A DNA stretch of 64,000 nucleotides from the NCBI GenBank assembly GCA_937139365.1, contig CAKZPT010000079.1, positions 26,283 to 90,282 on the forward strand, in the 5' to 3' direction. Below the pieces are notes generated by a model. The model saw only the letters and a program-made list of their open reading frames with translations, did not search any database and had not been told where the DNA came from. The stretch comes from an uncultured bacterium (GTDB lineage Bacteria > Verrucomicrobiota > Kiritimatiellia > PWTM01). Position numbers and translations under genes: made by a program. Below are positions 43,242-53,400 of this stretch, piece by piece; position 1 is the first letter of the stretch; every line of letters begins with the position of its first letter.

Positions 43242-44552
43242 ATGAAAATCACCGAAGAAACCGTCGGACCGTGCCGGCTGAAACTGTACTGCGTGCTCGC
43301 CCCCGAGGAGGTCGACCCGATCCGCCGCCGGATGGTCCGGGACATCGCGGCCCAGGCGAAGGTGCCCGGGTTCCGCCCGGGCCGCGTTCCACCCGACATC
43401 GTCGAAAAGAAATTCCCGGACGAGGTCCGCCACCGGATCCGGATGGAGGTGACGCGGCACTGCCTCGACGAAGTCGTCCGCCGGCTCGGCCGGAGGTACC
43501 TGCGGACCGTGGACCTGTCTACTCCTGACGGCGTGGATTTCGCGGGGCCCACCGAGACGGCGATCACGGTGGAGGTCGAGCCCGACTTCACCTTGCCCGA
43601 CTACCGTGGCATCCCGGTGCGCGCGGCACCGGCGACGGTCCCGGAAGCCGAGGTGGAGGCGGCGCTGGCGAACCTTCGCGCACGGGCGGCGTCGTACCGC
43701 AATGTCGCAGGCCGGCCGGCCCAGGCCGGCGATCTCGCGCAAGTGGATGCGGAGGGTCTGACGGACGGGCGACCGATCGACGAGATCTCCCCGCAAACCC
43801 GGGGTTTGGGCCGTCTGGCCCGGCAGTGGGTCGCGCTGACGCCGGACGCCTTTCCGCCCGGGCTCGGGCCGGCGCTGGAGGGGGCGGCCCCTGGCGAGAC
43901 GCGAACGGTCGCCGTCGAGTTTCCGACGGATTTCGCGATCGCCGAGCTGGCCGGCCGGAAGGCCGAGTACCGCGTGACGCTGCTGGCGCTGCAGGAGCCG
44001 GTGCTCCCCGAACTCGACGAGGCGTTTTGCCGAGCCCATGGCGCGACCGATCCGGACGACCTTCGCCGTCGCGTGCGCGAGAGCCTGCAGAGGCGGTGGT
44101 CGGAGCGACGGCGGGAGGAGATGGCGAACCAAATCGCCGACCACCTCCTCGTGCGAACGCCGATGGACCTGCCCGAGTCGCTGGTGCAGGAGGAGGCGCG
44201 GCGCCTGGCTGCCCTGATCGTGCGCCGGGGCCTCCGGCAGGGGCTGAGCGAGGAGGCGATCCGGGGCGCCGCCGATCGCATCGAGCAGACCGCGCAGCGG
44301 AGCGCCCGCGAGACCGCGAAGCTCTCGTTCATCATGGAGCGGATCGCGGCGCAGGAAGGCATCGCGGTGTCCGACGAGGATTTGAACCGGGAAATCGCTC
44401 GGATCGCGCGGGCCGAAGGCGTGCCGCCCGACGACCTCGCCCGGCGCCTGCGCGAGGCCGGCGCACTTGAGACGCTGCGCCGACGGTTGGCCTCGGAGAT
44501 GGTCACGGACCGGCTGATCGCGATGGCCCGCGTCGAGGAGGCTGCATCGTGA
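43242..44552 (+). CDS. tig: Trigger factor (ribosome-associated peptidyl-prolyl isomerase)
   Basis: 436 residues from ATG 43242 ([15 protein letters not shown]). The N-terminal ribosome-binding domain has [14 protein letters not shown], the variant of the GFRxGKxP loop that docks on protein L23. A PPIase domain (about 145-240) and helical C-terminal chaperone domain follow. A GTG at 43221 would add seven residues but has no family support. It is classically first in tig-clpP-clpX; its last codons overlap the clpP GTG. Confidence 0.95.
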   Translation: MKITEETVGPCRLKLYCVLAPEEVDPIRRRMVRDIAAQAKVPGFRPGRVPPDIVEKKFPDEVRHRIRMEVTRHCLDEVVRRLGRRYLRTVDLSTPDGVDFAGPTETAITVEVEPDFTLPDYRGIPVRAAPATVPEAEVEAALANLRARAASYRNVAGRPAQAGDLAQVDAEGLTDGRPIDEISPQTRGLGRLARQWVALTPDAFPPGLGPALEGAAPGETRTVAVEFPTDFAIAELAGRKAEYRVTLLALQEPVLPELDEAFCRAHGATDPDDLRRRVRESLQRRWSERRREEMANQIADHLLVRTPMDLPESLVQEEARRLAALIVRRGLRQGLSEEAIRGAADRIEQTAQRSARETAKLSFIMERIAAQEGIAVSDEDLNREIARIARAEGVPPDDLARRLREAGALETLRRRLASEMVTDRLIAMARVEEAAS

Positions 44553-45163
44553 GCGAACGTGGACAGATTCTGATTCCGATGGTGATCGAGCAGACGGGCC
44601 GGGGCGAACGGGCCTACGATATCTACTCCCGCTTGCTGAAGGACCGCATCGTCTTTCTCGGCACGGCGATCGGCGACGAAGTCAGCAACCTTGCCATCGC
44701 CCAATTGTTGTTTCTGCAGAGCGAGGACGCGGACAAGCCGGTCCACCTCTACATCAACTCACCCGGCGGGTCGGTCACCGCGGGCCTGGCGCTCTACGAC
44801 ACGATGCGCTTTTTGAAGTGCCCTGTGCACACGTACTGCGTCGGGCAGGCGGCCAGCATGGCGGCCGTGCTGCTGGCCGCCGGCGCCCCCGGACGGCGCT
44901 ATGCGCTGCCCAACGCCCGCATCATGATCCACCAGCCCTGGGGCGGCGTTGAGGGGCAGGCAGCGGACATCAGCATCCAGGCGCGCGAAATCCTGCGGCT
45001 GCGCGACCGGTTGAACGAGATCCTGGCCGCCCACACCGGCAAGCCCGTCGAGGCCGTCGCGAAGGACACGGACCGCGACTTCTACATGTCGGCCGAGGAG
45101 GCGCGCTCCTACGGCCTCATCGACGAGGTGCTGAACCCCCAGCCGCCGCCGCGGAAGGGCTGA
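44549..45163 (+). CDS. clpP: ATP-dependent Clp protease proteolytic subunit
   Basis: 204 residues with catalytic triad S103 (GQAASMAA), H128 (MIHQPWGG) and D177 (DTDRDFYMS). GTG start overlaps the tig stop (GTGA), with GAGGAGG in the end of tig as ribosome site. It forms the 14-mer protease chamber with ClpX, whose gene begins four bases downstream. Confidence 0.97.
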   Translation: MSERGQILIPMVIEQTGRGERAYDIYSRLLKDRIVFLGTAIGDEVSNLAIAQLLFLQSEDADKPVHLYINSPGGSVTAGLALYDTMRFLKCPVHTYCVGQAASMAAVLLAAGAPGRRYALPNARIMIHQPWGGVEGQAADISIQAREILRLRDRLNEILAAHTGKPVEAVAKDTDRDFYMSAEEARSYGLIDEVLNPQPPPRKG

Positions 45164-45167
45164 CGCC

Positions 45168-46400
45168 ATGGCCGCGGGCCCGAAAAAGTGCTCGTTTTGT
45201 GGCCGCCCCGCCGGGCCCGGGCTCCGAACGTTCGCCGCCCCTCGGGCGGCGATCTGCGAGGAGTGCGTTCACCTCTGCACCACCCTCCTCGCCGGGCCGA
45301 CGCCGCCGGACCGTCCCTCCGCCCCGCCGACGAAGTTGCCCAAGCCGCGCGAGATCCACGAGTTCCTCGACCGCTACGTCATCGGGCAGGAGACCGCCAA
45401 ACGGGTGTTGTCGGTGGCGGTGTACAACCACTACCAGCGCATCTTCCGCACCGAGGGGGCCGACGATCGTTTTGCGGATGTCGATCTGGACAAGAGCAAC
45501 GTCCTACTGGTTGGCCCAACCGGCTCCGGCAAGACCCTGTTGGCCCAGACCCTCGCTCGACTGCTCCAGGTCCCGTTTAGCATTTCCGACGCCACGACCC
45601 TTACCGAGGCCGGCTATGTCGGCGAGGACGTGGAAAACATCCTGCTGCGACTGATCCAGGCCGCGGACGGGGACGTCGCGCGGGCCGAGACCGGCATCGT
45701 CTACATCGACGAAATCGACAAGATCGCGCGCAAGATGGAAAACGTGTCGATCACGCGCGACGTGTCCGGCGAAGGCGTGCAGCAGGCGCTGTTGAAGATC
45801 CTCGAGGGCACCGTCGCCAACGTGCCACCGCAGGGCGGCCGGAAGCACCCGCAGCAGGAATACATCCGGATTCAGACCCGAAACATCCTGTTCATCTGCG
45901 GCGGCGCGTTCGTCGGGCTGGAGGACATCGTGCGGCGGCGGGCCGGCGCGGGATTCCTCGGGTTTCACGCGGACAAAGACCGCGGCCAGAATCGGCAGCT
46001 GACGGTGGAGCCAGAGGATCTTCGGAAGTTCGGGCTGATCCCCGAATTCATCGGGCGGCTGCCCGTGGTCACCGTCCTCGATCCGCTCGACGAGGGCGAC
46101 CTGCTGCGTGTCCTAACCGAGCCGCGCAACGCGATCGTCCGCCAGTACCAGAAACTGCTGGCGCTCGAGGGCGTGACCCTAGAGTTTTCCGAGTCGGCGC
46201 TGCGCGAACTCGCCCGACGCGCGGCGCAGCAGGGCACGGGGGCACGAGGGCTTCGAGCGATGCTCGAGACCGTGATGCTGGACGTAATGTACCGTGCACC
46301 GGAGGGGCAGCGGCCCGACCGGATCCGCGTCACGCGCTCGTACGTGCGGTCCCGGCTCGAGGTCGACCGGCGTCCCAACGCGCTGCCTGGGTGCGCCTGA
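45168..46400 (+). CDS. clpX: ATP-dependent Clp protease ATPase subunit ClpX
   Basis: 410-residue AAA+ unfoldase. Zinc-binding domain C8, C11, C30, C33; Walker A GPTGSGKT 116-123; Walker [10 protein letters not shown]; sensor and arginine-finger regions conserved ([19 protein letters not shown]). The IGF-like ClpP-docking loop appears as GAGFLGF, here L-G-F in place of the common I-G-F. Four bases from clpP, and its TGA shares a base with the next ATG. Confidence 0.97.
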   Translation: MAAGPKKCSFCGRPAGPGLRTFAAPRAAICEECVHLCTTLLAGPTPPDRPSAPPTKLPKPREIHEFLDRYVIGQETAKRVLSVAVYNHYQRIFRTEGADDRFADVDLDKSNVLLVGPTGSGKTLLAQTLARLLQVPFSISDATTLTEAGYVGEDVENILLRLIQAADGDVARAETGIVYIDEIDKIARKMENVSITRDVSGEGVQQALLKILEGTVANVPPQGGRKHPQQEYIRIQTRNILFICGGAFVGLEDIVRRRAGAGFLGFHADKDRGQNRQLTVEPEDLRKFGLIPEFIGRLPVVTVLDPLDEGDLLRVLTEPRNAIVRQYQKLLALEGVTLEFSESALRELARRAAQQGTGARGLRAMLETVMLDVMYRAPEGQRPDRIRVTRSYVRSRLEVDRRPNALPGCA

Positions 46401-47977
46401 TGCCCTCCCGACGATGGTGGCCGGTCGGCCTGCTGGCCGGACTTGCCCTGGTCGCCGCCGCCCGGGAGGTGTCCGTCGTCATCCTGCACACAACCGACCT
46501 TCACGGGCGGCTGGTCAACCTCATCCCGGAAACGGGCGTGGCCCCCGAGGCGGGGTTCTTGCGGATCGCCACCCTCATCCGCGCCGTCCGCGCAGCGCAC
46601 CCGTCGGCCCTCTACATCGATTGCGGCGACACGATCCAGGGCACGCCCGAGAGCCTGGCTAGCCGCGGACGCATCCTGGTCGAGGCCATCGCCCGCGCCG
46701 GTTGCGACGCCTGGGTGCCCGGAAACCACGAGTTCGACTGGGGCGCCGGGGCGTTTCGCGAGCTGCTGCCGGTGGCGCGGATGCCGGTGCTCGCGGCCAA
46801 TCTGGCCCCCCGTGGCGGGGCGCCTCCGCTGCCCGGCGTGCGCCCGTGGATCCTGCGGGACGTCGACGGGGTGCGCGTCGCGATCGTGGGCGTGACGCAT
46901 CCGACCACGCCGTTCTGGGTTCCGCCTCCGATGCTGGACGGCCTCGCGTTCGAGGCGCCCGAGAAAGCGATCGCCGCCGTGCTGCCGGACTTGCGCAAGG
47001 GGGGAGCCGACCTCCGCGTGCTGGCGCTTCACGACGGTCTTTGGGCGGGACGGACGGCGCCGGCGCCTGGGGCCATTGAGCTCAGCCGGCGGTTTCCGGA
47101 GTTCGACGTCGTCCTCGGCGGTCATACCCACGAGGCCGTGGCGGCAATGGAGTTGCCCGGCGGCGCGCTGTACAGCCAGGCCGGCTGGCATGGCCAGCAT
47201 CTGGGGCGGGTGGATCTTGTGTACGACACCGTCCGCCGCCGCGTGGTCCGGCGGTCGGCAACGCTGATGCCGGCGGACGCGACCGTCGAGCCCGATCCGG
47301 ATCTGGCCGCCGCCTTCGGAGCCACGATCGAGCGCACGGCGCGCGAGCTCGACCGCCGGCTGGCGACGGTCGAGGGCATCAAGGCCGTCGACGGCGGTCT
47401 TCCGGGCGACGAACCGGCGGCGAGATTTCTGCGCCGCGCGATCGCGGAGATGAGCGGCGCGGAGGTCGTGATTCATGGACGGCTCTCAGATACGCCCTTG
47501 ACCGACGGCGATATGACGCTGCGCGACCTTTGGAGGTTGGTACCATACGACAACCGGATCGCCGTCTGCCGGCTGACCCCCGGCGAGATCCGGGTCATCC
47601 TGGAGGAAGCGCTCGCGCAACCCGCCGGCCGCCCGGTGGCCGGCATTTCCGGGCTGCTGGTCGATCTTGAGGGACAGGGGCCGGATCGCCGTGTGGCGTC
47701 GATCGCGTTGCCGGACGGGTCGTCCCCCCACGCGCGCCGCCGGTTCCGTGTCGCCCTCAACGGGTACGCGTTGGCCTCGGCGGGCGGCCGCCTACCGCAG
47801 CTGCGGCGTCTGGCGTTCCAGCCCGAAGCGGCGTTGGAGCTGACGACGATCGACACGCGCGACGCAGCACGGGCCTGGGCGGAGCGGCGCCGGCGGATCA
47901 GGCCGGAAGATCTGGGACCTCCGGGATATCGGACGATCCGCAGCCTGAAGGAGCGGGTGGCCGCGCCGGCAGAGTGA
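46400..47977 (+). CDS. Secreted 5'-nucleotidase/metallophosphoesterase (UshA-like)
   Basis: 525 residues from ATG 46400, which overlaps the clpX TGA by one base. A signal peptide (WWPVGLLAGLALVAAA) leads to the calcineurin-like domain: metal motifs TTDLHGR, DCGDTIQG, GNHEFDWG and GGHTHE. The C-terminal 5'-nucleotidase substrate domain includes LWRLVPYDNRIAVCRLTPGEI. It hydrolyses nucleotides or sugar nucleotides in the periplasm by family analogy. Coupling to clpX is unusual and probably reflects read-through transcription. Confidence 0.9.
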   Translation: MPSRRWWPVGLLAGLALVAAAREVSVVILHTTDLHGRLVNLIPETGVAPEAGFLRIATLIRAVRAAHPSALYIDCGDTIQGTPESLASRGRILVEAIARAGCDAWVPGNHEFDWGAGAFRELLPVARMPVLAANLAPRGGAPPLPGVRPWILRDVDGVRVAIVGVTHPTTPFWVPPPMLDGLAFEAPEKAIAAVLPDLRKGGADLRVLALHDGLWAGRTAPAPGAIELSRRFPEFDVVLGGHTHEAVAAMELPGGALYSQAGWHGQHLGRVDLVYDTVRRRVVRRSATLMPADATVEPDPDLAAAFGATIERTARELDRRLATVEGIKAVDGGLPGDEPAARFLRRAIAEMSGAEVVIHGRLSDTPLTDGDMTLRDLWRLVPYDNRIAVCRLTPGEIRVILEEALAQPAGRPVAGISGLLVDLEGQGPDRRVASIALPDGSSPHARRRFRVALNGYALASAGGRLPQLRRLAFQPEAALELTTIDTRDAARAWAERRRRIRPEDLGPPGYRTIRSLKERVAAPAE

Positions 47978-48499
47978 GTGTCACTCGCGTGCCGTTCTCA
48001 GCAATCCGTTCGCAACCCGCCGCCGCAGTCCAGCATGACCCGCTGGACGATTGGCGGCCCGCGTTCGGGCCCAGCGCGTTGGTGGTGCCGGACAGAAAGA
48101 ACATCTGCTCGCGTATCCCGAGGGTGATCCCCGCGCCCTTGTTCCCCATCATCCGCTCCAAGTAAGGCCGGCCGAGGTGCGTCCGGCCGCTGGCTTCGAC
48201 TACCCCGTGCAGTTTCCGAGCGTCGGCGGAGCTATCGAAGGAATCTGCAACCCGTCAGGCCCGAGTCAGATGAAACGTACTCACTTCGCCGATGTTGGCG
48301 TGCCCCTGGCGCATGCCGGGCGTGCCGCCAAGCGATGGCCATGCCCTGGCGATGCGCACATGGCGCGGCCTCAAGCAAGCCTTTTGTCAGAAAAGCACCT
48401 GCCCGCCGACATTGGCCTTTGAGACGGATGAAGAAGACCCATAGCCCCACGCGATCCCCGCGGCCACCTTCTCCCATCCACCGCCCTTCGATCCCCTTC
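47978..48499. other. 520-base stretch without a recognised gene
   Basis: Open frames cross it on both strands (one on the minus strand, 47898-48161, reads MERMMGNKGAG...), but I recognise no family, and none has a convincing ribosome site. Codon usage looks less regular than in neighbours. It could be an old gene remnant between the nucleotidase and the convergent peroxiredoxin gene. Confidence 0.5.
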
Positions 48500-49060
48500 T
48501 CATTTTGGCAGTCTGGTCGCGTCTGACACCGACAGGCCAGTCGGCGGCGCGAACGGCGGCGCCGTCCTCAGTTTCTCCAGCGCCGCGCGGATGTCTTCCC
48601 CGTGCGTGCTGACCGATACGCTGCCGAACACGTGCGCCACCCGGCCGTCCGGACCGATGATAAATGTCCGCCGCGCCGCGAAGAGACCCATCGGCGCGAG
48701 CACGCCGAAGGCCGCGGAAAGTTTCTTCTCCGGATCGGCGATCAGTTCGTACGGCAGCCCGTGAGCCGCCTTGAATTTTTTTTGTGTCTCGAGGTCGTCC
48801 ACGCTGACGCCGAATACAATCGCGTCTAACGCGGCGAGGGCCGCATGCGCGTCCCGAACCGAGCAGGATTCCCGCGTGCAGCCGGGCGTGAACGCCTTCG
48901 GGTAGAAAAAGAGGACGACCCACCGCCCCTTCAGCGTCGCCAGGTTCACCGGTCCCCCCGTGGAGGGGAATTCGGTGTCCGAAACGGGATCGCCGACCTT
49001 CATCGCGGCCGCCGGCAGGGCGGCCGCCGCGGCCGCCGCCACAATGGAACGCATGCGCAT
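48500..49060 (-). CDS. Exported peroxiredoxin (BCP/AhpC-TSA type)
   Basis: 186 residues, signal-like MRMRSIVAAAAAAALPAAA, then a thioredoxin-fold peroxidase. Peroxidatic C61 lies in FTPGCTRESC with C66 five residues later, the C-x4-C pattern of bacterioferritin-comigratory-type enzymes. The protein reduces peroxides with thiol donors, probably in the periplasm. GGAGG eight bases upstream fixes the start. The family is mostly cytosolic, so the leader is notable. Confidence 0.9.
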   Translation of the reverse strand: MRMRSIVAAAAAAALPAAAMKVGDPVSDTEFPSTGGPVNLATLKGRWVVLFFYPKAFTPGCTRESCSVRDAHAALAALDAIVFGVSVDDLETQKKFKAAHGLPYELIADPEKKLSAAFGVLAPMGLFAARRTFIIGPDGRVAHVFGSVSVSTHGEDIRAALEKLRTAPPFAPPTGLSVSDATRLPK

Positions 49061-49122
49061 GGATGGTCCTCCGATGTGGCCAATTTACGGCGGGCGGGCC
49101 CGTTCGCAAGCTCGCCGTCCGG

Positions 49123-50349
49123 CTACGTGCCCATCAGGCCGGCTAGCAGCGACCGGACGTCGTCGCGCGTGACCGGCGCCGGGTTGCCCGACATGCTCCG
49201 GCCCATCGAGGCCTCGGCCAGCCGCTCGAGCGTCTCCGGGTCGGCCGTGAGGGACGCGAAGCTCGACGGGACCCCGAGCCGGCGGTAGAGATCGTCGAGC
49301 GCGGCAAGCCCCCGATCCACCGAATTCGGAGTCGGCTCCGGCTCGTCGAGAAAGGCCGCCATCGCACGGCCGAGCGGTTCGGCGGCGGCCTCGCGGTTGA
49401 AGCGGAGCACATGCGGCAACAACACCCCGCACGTCAGCCCATGCGGCAGCTCGAAGGCCGCGCCGAGAGCGGCGGCGATGCCGTGGGCCATGCCGAGGCC
49501 CGAGTTGGCCAGGCAGATGCCGCTGACGGAGGCCGCCATGGACATCGCCGCGCGCGCCGTGCAGCAATCGGGACGCTCCACACAGAGCGGCAACGCCTCC
49601 CGGACAAACCGCAGTGCCCGAAGCGCCAGCGCGGTCGTATCGGGTCGGGACCACCGCGATATGCAGACCTCGACCAGTTGAGTCAGCGCATCCAGTCCCC
49701 CGCTGATCGTGGCTTCACGAGGAAGCGACCGGGTCAACTCGGGGTCAATCAGCGCCATCGCCGGAATGAGGCGGTCGTCCCGGAGGCTCCGTTTGACCCG
49801 CCGATCGGGGCATCCGAGCACGGCGTTTCGGGTCATCTCCGCCCCGGTGCCGGCCGTGGTCGGCACGGCCACGGTCTGGGCCGGAGCGCATTCGATGCGG
49901 CGCACGCGGCCGTCTCCCTCCAGATACTCCTGTACCGACCCTTCGTTCGTCAGCAGCGCCGCGATCGCCTTGGCCGTGTCGATCGCGCTGCCGCCGCCGA
50001 TCCCGACGACGAGTTGCGGTCGGATGCGCCGCGCCAGTCGCACATGCCGGTCCACCGATTCGCAGGTCGGTTCGCCATGGACGGCCACATAGTGGATCGA
50101 GGGCACGTCCTGTCCGCAGAACTGGTCCTCCACCACGGCGCGCAGGCCATGGTCCCGCGCATACTGGCCCGCAACGACGAGGACGGGGCCTCGGGCCGTC
50201 AGCCGGTTCGCGTAGCGTCCCAAGTGCGCAAAGGCGCCGCAGGCAAACGCGATCGACTCCGGAAACCTCAGTCCTGCAGCTCGCGCCGTATCAATGCATT
50301 CCTCGGCCTCCTCCAGCACCCGCGCCATCTCGAGCTCCATGGCATCCAT
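49123..50349 (-). CDS. Iron-containing alcohol dehydrogenase
   Basis: 408 residues, group III Fe-ADH. NAD site GIGGGSAIDTAKA, PTTAGTGAEMT, and metal region GGLDALTQLVE with GMAHGIAAALG and FELPHG. The Asp and two His metal ligands are present; the usual first His is Gln (DALTQ), as in one subgroup of the family. Substrate could be an alcohol, aldehyde or glycerol-like polyol. Start may be 50349 or the ATG at 50340 (MELEMA). Confidence 0.9.
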   Translation of the reverse strand: MDAMELEMARVLEEAEECIDTARAAGLRFPESIAFACGAFAHLGRYANRLTARGPVLVVAGQYARDHGLRAVVEDQFCGQDVPSIHYVAVHGEPTCESVDRHVRLARRIRPQLVVGIGGGSAIDTAKAIAALLTNEGSVQEYLEGDGRVRRIECAPAQTVAVPTTAGTGAEMTRNAVLGCPDRRVKRSLRDDRLIPAMALIDPELTRSLPREATISGGLDALTQLVEVCISRWSRPDTTALALRALRFVREALPLCVERPDCCTARAAMSMAASVSGICLANSGLGMAHGIAAALGAAFELPHGLTCGVLLPHVLRFNREAAAEPLGRAMAAFLDEPEPTPNSVDRGLAALDDLYRRLGVPSSFASLTADPETLERLAEASMGRSMSGNPAPVTRDDVRSLLAGLMGT

Positions 50350-50414
50350 TCCCCCGGCGGGCCCAGACTACCGCCCCGCCGCGCCTCGATCAATCACGCC
50401 GTCCATCCAATGCC

Positions 50415-50443
50415 TTGCCAAATTCGAGCGACTCCCTTACGTT
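50415..50443 (+). promoter_or_regulatory. Candidate promoter of the PPC-domain protein pair
   Basis: TTGCCA (50415-50420; five of six), 17-base spacer, TACGTT (50438-50443), about 40 bases before the ATG at 50483. Confidence 0.4.
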
Positions 50444-50482
50444 CCGGTCACGCCCATCTGCCGAACGACGAAGGGGAGGGCG

Positions 50483-52180
50483 ATGAGGTGCGTCGTGACG
50501 CGAATTCGGCTTGCCCTTGGCGTGGCGGCGGTCATCTGTGCGGCGGTCCACGCGCAATCGGTGCGTGATGTGCAAAACGCCGAACTTATCCGCGATTTGT
50601 CGTTTCCGCGGCTCGGCTACCAGTTCTTTCGGATTCAGGTGCCACCGGGCTGTACCCAACTGGTGGTCGGGTTGCACGGCGGCAGCGGCGACGCCGATCT
50701 ATTCGTCCGCCATGGCGCCCTTCCGAACGGCACGCAGTTTCACGGCCGCTCGACGCGACCGGGCAACACCGAATGGGTGGTCGTCAAGCGGCCGGCCGCC
50801 GGGGATTGGTATTTCTTGGTATTCGCCAAGACGGCCGTGGCCCGGACGATGGCCTGGGCCATCTACGACGGACCGGCCCACGCCGCCGTAGCCGCCCCCG
50901 TGATCTCGCCCGTCGGCGGCACCTACACCGGCGCGGTCAACGTCACCATGTCCTGCGCCACGCCGGGCGCGCAAATTCGCGTGACGACCGATGGCACCGC
51001 CCCCGGCCCCGCCTCTCCATTGTATGCGCCGTTCGTAATCACCCAGAGCGCCACGGTGAAGGCCCGCGCCTACAGCGGGAGCCAGTCAAGTACGGTGGCG
51101 ACGGCGGTCTATCAGATCGTCGCTCCACCGACGGCGCCTCCACCGGCGGGCCCCGCCGTCGTCGAACTGGCAAACGCGCAGGTGCTGGCCCATCAGGCCA
51201 ACCCCAAGGGGGGCGGCACCTACTACCGGTTGACCATTCCCGACGGCCAGACCCACCTGGTCTTTGGGATGACGTACGGCGTGGGGGACGCCGATATGTA
51301 CGTCCGCCGCGGCGCCCTCCCCACCGGTACCCAGTACGACTACCGACCCTACAAGCCGGGCAATACGGAAAGCGTGCAGATTCTGTTTCCCCAACCGGGC
51401 GACTGGTACCTCCTTGTATTCGGACGGGCGGCCTACGCGGGCCTGTCCGTCTGGGGCATATACTGGAAGGATGCCCGGCTGACCACCGTCGCCACGCCGG
51501 TCATCCAGCCCGCCGGCGGAACCTTCCATGCCCCAGTCCAGGTGAACATGAGCTGTTCCACCCCCGGTGCCACCGTCCGCTACACGCTGGATGGCACCGA
51601 TCCGACCGCCACCTCCACGCCGTACGCCCCCTTCACGCTCCACGCAAACGCCATGGTCAAGGCGCGCGGCTTCAAGGACGGCTGGACCGAAAGCCTCGTC
51701 GCCACTGCCGCTTTCAACGTCGAAACCAACCTGCCCGCGCAGCCCGGCCTGCCGCCGATGAATCGCATGGTCGACATCGAACGGTTCACGTGGACGCCCC
51801 TCAACTCGGATGGCACCCGGGCTCGCATGACCGCCCCGCTGCGGTGGGGCTACCGCTACATCGGCCTGAGCGGCAACTACTCGACCGACTTTCTCGGCAA
51901 GCTCTACCCGACCGCCAACGGAGTCTACGAGATCGTTATCCCCCATCGAACCAAGCTCATCGTCCAGTTCCATAGCCCCGTGCGGCCCGATCCCAATCTG
52001 CCGACCCACGGCATCGTCCTGGAGTATTCGTTCGACCCACGCGTTCCGGTGAACATGTTCGGCGCACGGGTGCTTCACTATTCCTACCGCGGCGTATACC
52101 CCCAACTCAAGGACTGGTCGTGGATCACTCGCTCGTCCCCTGCGCCGGGATGGAACGCCTTCGAGTTGATCAAGCGGTGA
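50483..52180 (+). CDS. Secreted protein with two PPC and two chitobiase-C-like domains
   Basis: 565 residues, signal peptide LALGVAAVICAAVHAQ; AAGGGGAGG supports ATG 50483. Architecture: pre-peptidase C-terminal (PPC) domain (about 30-125; QLVVGLHGGSGDADLFVRHG), chitobiase/hexosaminidase C-terminal-like domain (about 130-210; PVGGTYTGAVNVTMSC), second PPC (about 220-320; HLVFGMTYGVGDADMYVRRG), second chitobiase-C-like (about 330-405; PAGGTFHAPVQVNMSC), then an unassigned 150-residue tail. No catalytic domain is visible, so it may be a binding or surface-display protein. It is coupled by GTGA to the next gene. Confidence 0.82.
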   Translation: MRCVVTRIRLALGVAAVICAAVHAQSVRDVQNAELIRDLSFPRLGYQFFRIQVPPGCTQLVVGLHGGSGDADLFVRHGALPNGTQFHGRSTRPGNTEWVVVKRPAAGDWYFLVFAKTAVARTMAWAIYDGPAHAAVAAPVISPVGGTYTGAVNVTMSCATPGAQIRVTTDGTAPGPASPLYAPFVITQSATVKARAYSGSQSSTVATAVYQIVAPPTAPPPAGPAVVELANAQVLAHQANPKGGGTYYRLTIPDGQTHLVFGMTYGVGDADMYVRRGALPTGTQYDYRPYKPGNTESVQILFPQPGDWYLLVFGRAAYAGLSVWGIYWKDARLTTVATPVIQPAGGTFHAPVQVNMSCSTPGATVRYTLDGTDPTATSTPYAPFTLHANAMVKARGFKDGWTESLVATAAFNVETNLPAQPGLPPMNRMVDIERFTWTPLNSDGTRARMTAPLRWGYRYIGLSGNYSTDFLGKLYPTANGVYEIVIPHRTKLIVQFHSPVRPDPNLPTHGIVLEYSFDPRVPVNMFGARVLHYSYRGVYPQLKDWSWITRSSPAPGWNAFELIKR

Positions 52181-53400
52181 GGGGCTCGTCGCATCGGCGG
52201 CGGCACCTCCCGGTATGCGGGATAGTCGGCTTGGCCGTCGTGCTCGCCGCCGATGCTCACGACGCCAACTCGCCCGCCTTCCGCAACGGCCGCCTCACCC
52301 TCCCCTCCATTGAACGCCCGTTGGGCGCCGTGCTGGCGGAGATCGGCACATTGCTGGGGGCCGAGATCCGCATCAGCGCGGCGGCCGCCGCCTCACCCGT
52401 CCTCCCCACGGTTTCGAATCTTCCGATCGAGACGGCCCTGGCCAGGCTGCTGGACCGTTTTTCCTACTCCATCGATTGGCGCCGCGATTGGAGGGAGGGC
52501 GCCGTCGTCTGGCGGCCCACGGTGATCCGCGTCGGCACAACCGGCGCCACGACCGCATCCGAGGCGGATCCGCGCACCGTGTCGGATGCCGCGTGGCCTC
52601 CGGACGACGAAATGCGGCTCTTCGCCGCCGTGACCAACGCCGTCCGAGACCTCGGCGCCGCCGTCGCGGCTGCGATGGAACTGGCGCAGCGCGGATCGCC
52701 ATCGACCGTCGACAGGCTGTTCGATGGGCTAGCGCACGTCGCGCCCGGAGTCGAATTCGACCACCTCGCGCGGGCCGCCACTTCGCAAATGCGGGGGACC
52801 GCCGCCGGTCCCGTGGTGGCCGCGTACGCGCTGTCCGCGGAGCGGGATGACTTACGCGCGGCCGCGATCGAGGCGGCCGCCCGTCTGGCGGATGGAGAAC
52901 TTCTGGCCTCTCTGGAAGCCGCCCACGCCGAACGGCTCGGTTCCGACAGCTACCGTCGCGTTCTTGAAATCGTACGGCGCGCCACATCGCCCTGCGCACA
53001 GCCGGTCCTGGAGCGCTGGGCGGACGAAGCGTTCAGCGATCCGGCATCCGCCCGCGCCCTCGCCGCCCTCCAGGGGCTGGCCTCGGTCGGCCGTGCGCCG
53101 ACGACCGACGCGCTGTTCGACCGCCTGGCTCGCGCGCCGCCCAGTGCCCGGCGCTGCATCGAAGACGCCATCCTCGCCACCGCGCCCACCGCCGAGGCGC
53201 TCGCGGCCCTCCGGTTCGCGGCGGAGGGTTCCCGAACGAGCGCCGGCGTCGACGCTCGGTTGCTGGCGGTGGAGAGCCTGGCGAGGTTCCCGGACTCGGA
53301 GACCCTGGCGCTCTTTCGACGCATCGCCGCGGGGGACGGCCCGCCAAAACTTCGCCGCCGGTGCGCGGATCACGTGCGCCGCCTGACAGGCGGGCCCTAG
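52177..53400 (+). CDS. Exported helical-repeat (HEAT-like) protein with STN-like N-terminus
   Basis: 407 residues from GTG 52177, overlapping the preceding stop as GTGA. The N-terminus RGSSHRRRHLPVCGIVGLAVVLAADA looks like a signal sequence. Residues about 35-110 (RLTLPSIERPLGAVLAEIGTLLGAEIRIS ... IETALARLLDRFSYSID) resemble the short STN domain of secretins and TonB receptors. The rest is alpha-helical with HEAT-like repeats (AALQGLASVGRAPTTDALFDRLA). Function unknown; probably acts with the PPC protein. Confidence 0.72.
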   Translation: MRGSSHRRRHLPVCGIVGLAVVLAADAHDANSPAFRNGRLTLPSIERPLGAVLAEIGTLLGAEIRISAAAAASPVLPTVSNLPIETALARLLDRFSYSIDWRRDWREGAVVWRPTVIRVGTTGATTASEADPRTVSDAAWPPDDEMRLFAAVTNAVRDLGAAVAAAMELAQRGSPSTVDRLFDGLAHVAPGVEFDHLARAATSQMRGTAAGPVVAAYALSAERDDLRAAAIEAAARLADGELLASLEAAHAERLGSDSYRRVLEIVRRATSPCAQPVLERWADEAFSDPASARALAALQGLASVGRAPTTDALFDRLARAPPSARRCIEDAILATAPTAEALAALRFAAEGSRTSAGVDARLLAVESLARFPDSETLALFRRIAAGDGPPKLRRRCADHVRRLTGGP

